Positions 59,331 to 64,000 of a stretch of DNA of 64,000 nt are shown here, in pieces. This stretch comes from Streptomyces niphimycinicus (GTDB lineage: Bacteria; Actinomycetota; Actinomycetes; Streptomycetales; Streptomycetaceae): positions 16,867-80,866 of the forward strand of contig NZ_JAHLEM010000049.1 of NCBI RefSeq assembly GCF_018883605.1, given 5' to 3'. Position numbers and translations under genes: made by a program. Positions within the stretch are counted from its first letter, which is position 1, and each line of letters starts with the position of its first letter. Under the pieces are notes generated by a model. The model made no database searches, had not been told where the DNA came from, and was given only the letters and a program-made list of their open reading frames with translations.

Positions 59331-60284
59331 TTACAGCGTCCCCAGCTTCAGCAGGCTCAGCAGGGCGATGAGCTGGAGCGCCGACGCGCCCAGCGCCTTC
59401 GGCCACGGCAGGTCGTGCGACTTGCTCACCATCGTGGTGAAGAGCGCGCCCGCGGCCAGCCAGGTCAGCCAGCCCACCACCTTCACCAGCGAGCTGTCGC
59501 CGCCCAGGAAGAGCGCGAACACCAGCCGCGGCGCGTCCGTGATCGACATGATCAGCATCGACAGGCCGATGGTCGGTGCCCAGGTGCCGTCGCCGCCCAA
59601 CTGGCGGGCGAGGGTGTGGGTGACGGCGCCCAGGATCAGCGCGCTGATCACCATGGCGACGCCCGCGGTGAGCACCCACGGGATGCTGTTGCCCATGGAA
59701 GCGTTGAGGACGTCCTCACGGGCGTCGTCGAAGCCGAAGACCGCCAGCAGGCCGTAGACGAAGGTCACGATCAGCGCCGGGCCCCACACCGTGTAGTCCC
59801 GCATCTGCCAGAAGGTGGCCGACGGGCGCAGCACGATGCCGCTCAGCAGTTGCTGCCAGTGCAGCCGGGGGCCGGCGGGCGGGGCGGTGGAGGAGCCGGC
59901 GCGGTACGTCTGCCCGCCGTAGCCGTCGTCGTACGAACCGGGGGCCTGGCCGTACGGGTCGTACGCGTCGGGCGCCTCGCCGACGCTGAACTGCTGTGTA
60001 TGGCCCGCGTTGTTGTCGGCGTAGCCGCCGCCCTGCCCGTACGGTCTCTGCCCCTGGCCATGGCCTCCGTGCCCGGGGCCAGGGCCGTGCCCGGGGCCGT
60101 AGTGCGGGTCCTGGCCGCCGAAGTACTCCGGCTCTCCCTGTGAGGAGGGCTGCTGCCACTGCGGCGGCTGCTGACCGCCGTACGGCTCCTGCTGTCCGTA
60201 CGGCGACCGCGGCGGCCGCTGCTGCTGCCCTTGTTGCGCGGAGTGGGAGTCCCGTCCGCGTCCGATCCTGAATCCAGCCACCAT
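59331..60284 (-). CDS. Yip1-family membrane protein with Gln/Gly/Pro-rich N-terminus
   Basis: 317 residues from the ATG at 60284. Residues ~1-140 are low-complexity (GQQ, PGHGPGPGHGG, YGQ). Residues ~145-317 are a Yip1 domain with five helices ('LSGIVLRPSATFWQMRDYTV', 'PWVLTAGVAMVISALILGAV', 'IGLSMLIMSITDAPRLVFAL'). Located in the cytoplasmic membrane; role unknown. The gap to the next gene (60285-60508) contains short CGCAAGAC direct repeats at 60436-60490. Confidence 0.88.
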   Translation of the reverse strand: MVAGFRIGRGRDSHSAQQGQQQRPPRSPYGQQEPYGGQQPPQWQQPSSQGEPEYFGGQDPHYGPGHGPGPGHGGHGQGQRPYGQGGGYADNNAGHTQQFSVGEAPDAYDPYGQAPGSYDDGYGGQTYRAGSSTAPPAGPRLHWQQLLSGIVLRPSATFWQMRDYTVWGPALIVTFVYGLLAVFGFDDAREDVLNASMGNSIPWVLTAGVAMVISALILGAVTHTLARQLGGDGTWAPTIGLSMLIMSITDAPRLVFALFLGGDSSLVKVVGWLTWLAAGALFTTMVSKSHDLPWPKALGASALQLIALLSLLKLGTL

Positions 60285-60508
60285 TCGAACGTACCCGGTC
60301 GTAGCGGGCCGGGTGCGGGAGCTGTGTGGCGGACCAGGCTTTGCGGCCGAGCTGTGACATCCCTTAGGGGGTCCCCTATGGGTTTTCCCCCGGCGGCTCC
60401 TGAGGGTATCCGGTGTACCCGGTCGGTGTTCCCCCCGCCCTCGCAAGACCGCAAGACGTCCTCGCAAGACCTCCCCGCAAGACGCCCTCGCTCTCCCGGC
60501 CCGCCGCC

Positions 60509-62170
60509 CTACTGTCCGTCCGCCCCGAACGGCTTGCTGCTGAAGGCCGTCTTGTCCTTCGTGCCGTCCGTGATCCACCACCACTCGGGACGTTCGCCGT
60601 ACCGCGAGAAGGCCAGCCCCGGGCCCCACGCCAGGACGACCTCGTCCTTACCGTCATGATCGAAGTCCGCGACGTCGTAGAGCCGGGCCGCGCGCTCGTC
60701 CTTACGGATCGTCTTGCCGTCCACGGCGGAAGGTGCCGCGCGGGTCAGGAGGTGACGCCCGGCGACGCGGGGTGTGGCGGTGTGGGAGGCCCGGCGCAGG
60801 GTGAGCAGCTCGACGCCGCCCCGGCCGAGCGAGACGGTCAGCTCATCGGTGCCGTCACCGTCGGTGTCGGCGGCGGCCAGCTTGCCCGACATCCCCGGCA
60901 TCTTGAGAGGGCGTGGGTCAAGAGGGCGCGGATCGGCCCGCCCCGGCCGCGCCGTCCGCTTGTAGTAGACGCTCACCGTCTTACCGATGTCCGGCCGCTC
61001 CGTCTCGCCGCCCGGCTCGTCATTGCGGGTGCCGCTGTCGCCGACCGCGACATCGCGGCGGCCGTCGCCGTCGAAGTCGCCGAACGTGATCGCGTTGCCC
61101 TCGCGCAGCTTGCGGCCCTCCCTGCTGAGGCCGTGGGAGCCGGCGGCGAGGAGGGTGGAGCCGGACTGGTCGTTGTCGTTGACGGCGTGCACCACCAGAT
61201 CGGTGGCGCGGTGGCCGTCGGCGCTGTGGGTGCCGGTGCCGTCCGCGGAGTGGCCATCGGCGGTGCCGTCCGCGGAGTCGCTGTCCGCGATGGTGTCCGC
61301 GATGAGATCGCCGATCTCGCCGTGGCCTTCCAGCGGGCTCGCGTACGGAACGGTCCGGGCGGCCTTGCCCGCCCGGTTGAACGGCCCGTACAGCACCAGC
61401 AGCGAGTGGCGGTCCGCACGGATCAGGGCCAGGTCGTGGTGGCCGTCGCCGTCGAAGTCGCCGATGGTCGGGCGCTGGGCGTCCACGCCGTCGTCCGGGC
61501 CGGTCAACTGGACGCGGGCGGCCGAACGGGTCCTCTGGGGGCCGCCGGGGCCACCCCAGGAGATGTAGGGGACGGTCCGGACGGTGGCCTGGGTGCGCTC
61601 CGTCTCGCGTTCGCCGAGGGCCTCGCCCGCCGTGGTGGTGACGTCGGCGTAGCCGTCGCCGTCCAGGTCGGCCGTGGCCACCTCGGTCGCGCCCGCGACG
61701 GTGACGTCCTGGGACGGCAGGCCGAGGTCGCGGTGGCGCAGCACGGTGCGGGTGGCGGGATTCAGACCGTGGGACGAGCCGTGGACGAAGGCGATCCGGC
61801 TGGGCAGCCCCTCTTTGCCGGATGGGACGGGGAGCCGCAGATCGGGATAGCCGTCGCCGTTGACGTCATCCGGCAGCCGGCTGCCCTTGCCGTGGGGGAC
61901 GGGCGCGGTGGCGGTGGGGGTGATGACGGACCCGCCGGCGGAGGAGGAGCGCTCAGCCCGTGCGCCGCCGTCGTCGGGGCCGCAGGCGGCCAGCAGCAGC
62001 GCCAGACAGGCCGTACCTGCGGCGATGGAGGCGATGGAGGCGATGGAGGAGGCGGGGGCGACGGAGGAGGCGGAGGCGGTGGGGACGCGGAAGAGGGTGC
62101 GGAGAAGGGTGCGGCGTCGGGGGCCCGGGACGCGGCCGGGTGGTGCGGTGGGGGGAGGTGCGGGCGTCAT
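60509..62170 (-). CDS. FG-GAP/VCBS-repeat lipoprotein
   Basis: 553 residues. Long basic N-region, hydrophobic core 'SIASIASIAAGTACLALLL' and lipobox LAAC near residue 58, so anchored to the outer face of the membrane. Seven or so FG-GAP blades follow with DxDxDGxxD motifs ('DVNGDGYPDLRLPV', 'DLDGDGYADVTT', 'DFDGDGHHDLALI', 'DFDGDGRRDVAVGD', 'DTDGDGTDELTVSL', 'DFDHDGKDEVVLAW'). An integrin-like propeller for extracellular binding; ligand unknown. The SIAS repeats in the signal come from a GGCGATGGA DNA repeat. Confidence 0.9.
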   Translation of the reverse strand: MTPAPPPTAPPGRVPGPRRRTLLRTLFRVPTASASSVAPASSIASIASIAAGTACLALLLAACGPDDGGARAERSSSAGGSVITPTATAPVPHGKGSRLPDDVNGDGYPDLRLPVPSGKEGLPSRIAFVHGSSHGLNPATRTVLRHRDLGLPSQDVTVAGATEVATADLDGDGYADVTTTAGEALGERETERTQATVRTVPYISWGGPGGPQRTRSAARVQLTGPDDGVDAQRPTIGDFDGDGHHDLALIRADRHSLLVLYGPFNRAGKAARTVPYASPLEGHGEIGDLIADTIADSDSADGTADGHSADGTGTHSADGHRATDLVVHAVNDNDQSGSTLLAAGSHGLSREGRKLREGNAITFGDFDGDGRRDVAVGDSGTRNDEPGGETERPDIGKTVSVYYKRTARPGRADPRPLDPRPLKMPGMSGKLAAADTDGDGTDELTVSLGRGGVELLTLRRASHTATPRVAGRHLLTRAAPSAVDGKTIRKDERAARLYDVADFDHDGKDEVVLAWGPGLAFSRYGERPEWWWITDGTKDKTAFSSKPFGADGQ

Positions 62171-62629
62171 CGGGCCACCTCAACCCATCAGGGCGGCTGA
62201 GGCCAAGGGGCGCGGCACTTCGTTACGAGTGTGATGCCTGGCGTTTCGTTCTCGTCCGCTCAATGGCCGTACGGGAGGACGCGGGACCGATCAGTCCGGT
62301 TGGCTGTAAAGATGACCTTTGGAGCACAAGGTCTGTCCAGGACATTTACCTATGCGTCGTCGGGCATGATCCTGTAGGGAATTCGTAACGTCGTTGTGAG
62401 AAGGGATACTTCACGGCCACTATCGGTAGTCGGTCGACGCGGAACTTCGACGCGGAAAAGCGGGGGCAGCCATGTGCTTAACGCACGGTGCGCGGATGAC
62501 GGGTGAAGTGGCGAGACCGGCGAAAGAGGGCTCGGGCGGGGTGTAGTCGCGATGTCGGACGGGAGCGCTCGGCGCCCGGCGGCGGATGCCGCTCGCCCGC
62601 CACTGAGCGAGGGTGCTAGAAATAACGAC
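62171..62629. other. divergent intergenic region with a possible 24-codon leader ORF
   Basis: 459 bp between the FG-GAP lipoprotein and the sensor kinase, with locally lower GC around 62280-62420. At 62472-62546 a short frame (MCLTHGARMTGEVARPAKEG, then four residues and TAG) follows a GCGGGGGC stretch and could be a leader peptide. No riboswitch or RNA gene is recognised. Confidence 0.45.
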
Positions 62630-64000
62630 ATGGCCGGACTTTTCGGTCGACCATGGGTTCCGCTGGCCCGCACGATGAACGACTGGCGCCCACGGGGTCG
62701 GCGTGAGGGGCCCCGCTCGGCGTGGGAGCGACGTGGGCGGCGCGTTCAGCAGGACCAGCAGGGTCAGCGGGACCAGCGCGATCAATCCGATCCGCAGGGC
62801 TCGCCGGATCCCCATGACCACTGGGATCCGCAGGGCCGCCAGGACGCGTACGCCCAGCGGGGCCCGCAGGAGCGCTCGCCGGTGCGCATCGGCCTGACCG
62901 GCGGCGGATCCGGTCCCGGCTCCGGCCACGGCATCGCACACGGCCGCGGCTACGGGCGGCCCCGCCGGAACCCGGTGCGCGGCGTGCGCACCGTGGCCGG
63001 CCAGGTCTTCGTCCTGCAAGTGGGGGTCGTGCTGCTGCTGGTCGTCGCCGCCGTGGTGGCGCTCGTCCTACAGTCCCGCTACGACAGCGAGCGGGAGGCC
63101 CGTAACCGCTCCATGGCGGTCGCCGAGAGCTTCGCGAGCTCGCCGGGCATGGTGAGCGCGATCCGCGGGCCCGATCCGAGCGCCGTGCTCCAGCCGCTCG
63201 CCGAGCGCGCCCGCAAGGGCTCCCACGTCGACTTTATCGTCGTCATGACGCCCCAGGGGATCCGCTTCACCCACCCCAATCCCGCCCGGATCGGCAAGCA
63301 CTTCATGGGCAGCATCCGCTCGGCGGCGGAGGGCCGGACGGTCCAGGAGACCTTCACCGGCACCCTCGGCCTGTCCGTGCGGTCCGTGGTGCCCGTCAAG
63401 GACAGCCACGGGAAGGTCGTCGGCCTGGTCGCGGCCGGTATCACGATCAAGAAGGTCAGCGGTGCGGCCGACCATCAGCTTCCGCTGCTGTTCGGCGCGG
63501 CCGCGGCCGCGATGGCGCTCGCCACGGCGGGCACGGCCCTGGTCAGCAGGCGGCTGCGGCGCCAGACCCACGGGCTGGACCCGGCCGAGATGACGCGGAT
63601 GTACGAGCACCATGACGCCGTGCTGCACTCGGTGCGCGAGGGTGTGCTGATCGTCGGTGGCGACAGGCGGCTGGTGCTCGCCAACGACGAGGCGCGCCGG
63701 CTCTTCGATCTGCCGACCGATGCCGAGGGCCGGCTGGTGTCCGAGCTCGGCTTCGATCCGCACACCGCCGCGCTGCTGGTCTCCGGGCGCCCCGCCACCG
63801 ACGAGGTCCATACGGCCGGTGAGCGGCTGCTGTCCGTCAGCCATCGCCCCACCGACCGCGACGGCGGCCCGCCCGGCAGCGTCGCCACCCTGCGTGACAC
63901 CACAGAGCTGCGCGCGCTGTCCGGCAAGGTCGACCTCGCGCGCAACCGGCTCAAGCTGCTGTACGACGCGGGCGTCTCCATCGGCACCACGCTGGACGTG
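62630..64000 (+). CDS. CitA/DcuS-like sensor histidine kinase, C-terminus outside window
   Basis: 457 codons visible from the ATG at 62630. The N-terminal cytosolic part is Gln/Asp/Arg-rich (~1-125). A membrane helix ('VLQVGVVLLLVVAAVVALVL') precedes an extracytoplasmic PDC/Cache sensor ('AVAESFASSPGMVSAIRGPD', 'HVDFIVVMTPQGIRFTHPNP', 'GLVAAGITIKKVSG'). A second helix ('LFGAAAAAMALATAGTALVS') and a PAS domain ('MYEHHDAVLHSVREGVLIVG') follow. This is the citrate/C4-dicarboxylate sensor architecture. The kinase domain and likely response regulator lie beyond 64000. Confidence 0.88.
   Translation, partial: MAGLFGRPWVPLARTMNDWRPRGRREGPRSAWERRGRRVQQDQQGQRDQRDQSDPQGSPDPHDHWDPQGRQDAYAQRGPQERSPVRIGLTGGGSGPGSGHGIAHGRGYGRPRRNPVRGVRTVAGQVFVLQVGVVLLLVVAAVVALVLQSRYDSEREARNRSMAVAESFASSPGMVSAIRGPDPSAVLQPLAERARKGSHVDFIVVMTPQGIRFTHPNPARIGKHFMGSIRSAAEGRTVQETFTGTLGLSVRSVVPVKDSHGKVVGLVAAGITIKKVSGAADHQLPLLFGAAAAAMALATAGTALVSRRLRRQTHGLDPAEMTRMYEHHDAVLHSVREGVLIVGGDRRLVLANDEARRLFDLPTDAEGRLVSELGFDPHTAALLVSGRPATDEVHTAGERLLSVSHRPTDRDGGPPGSVATLRDTTELRALSGKVDLARNRLKLLYDAGVSIGTTLDV

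Overview
The window is very GC-rich. It uses GTG and TTG starts freely and carries gene families typical of actinobacteria: a SARP/AfsR regulator, three DUF4232 lipoproteins, DUF1707 proteins, an MMPL transporter and a PASTA-less Ser/Thr kinase with a beta-propeller. It is most simply read as a stretch of Streptomyces (or close relative) chromosome.

Left part, 0-33.5 kb, is mostly intact. It holds a flotillin/NfeD pair, tandem CNNM/CorC membrane proteins and a membrane Ser/Thr kinase. Next come a DUF4232 lipoprotein followed by a remnant of a TSUP permease, and a Nudix hydrolase. A giant SARP-NB-ARC-TPR regulator has a small possible exported peptide downstream. Divergent from it is a SARP-less STAND ATPase, followed by a glycerophosphotransferase-like pair. 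The rest is a DUF899 protein, a GNAT, a NarL-type two-component system with an MMPL exporter, secreted proteins, a KdpD-like kinase beside an APC-type (probably K+) permease, and a DrrAB-like ABC exporter with a DUF4097 protein. That last group is probably controlled by a divergent IS30-HTH/MarR fusion regulator.

Middle, 34.4-53.4 kb, is a zone of gene decay. Intact genes are an MFS exporter with its XRE-cupin regulator and a methyltransferase, an M24 peptidase, a CBS protein with an SLC13/NhaD permease and PucR regulator, a monooxygenase, a flavoprotein, a LysR regulator, an HGD-like dioxygenase and a carbonic anhydrase. Between them lie at least ten broken genes: a TPR fragment, LLM oxidoreductase, cation:proton antiporter, SpoIIE-type phosphatase, HTH regulator, FMN reductase, DUF4232, PucR, ubiX, and ubiD with two frameshifts. 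A Sua5/YrdC gene here has an in-frame deletion of its signature motif.

53.8-57.6 kb is a tRNA-Gly(CCC) integration hotspot. One full tRNA and two 44-bp copies of its 3' end bracket two small cargo segments. Cargo is a DUF6247/RelE-like pair, a membrane-anchored DUF4365 nuclease-like protein of lower GC, and an AbiEii-type nucleotidyltransferase with its small partner. No integrase is visible, so this looks like stacked, immobilised island remnants enriched in toxin/defence-like genes. It is the best candidate for something new.

Right end, 57.8-64 kb, is core-like: a small zinc-ribbon protein, dcd (dCTP deaminase), a phosphoribosyltransferase, a Yip1-family membrane protein, an FG-GAP lipoprotein and the N-terminal part of a CitA/DcuS-like sensor kinase that runs off the window.
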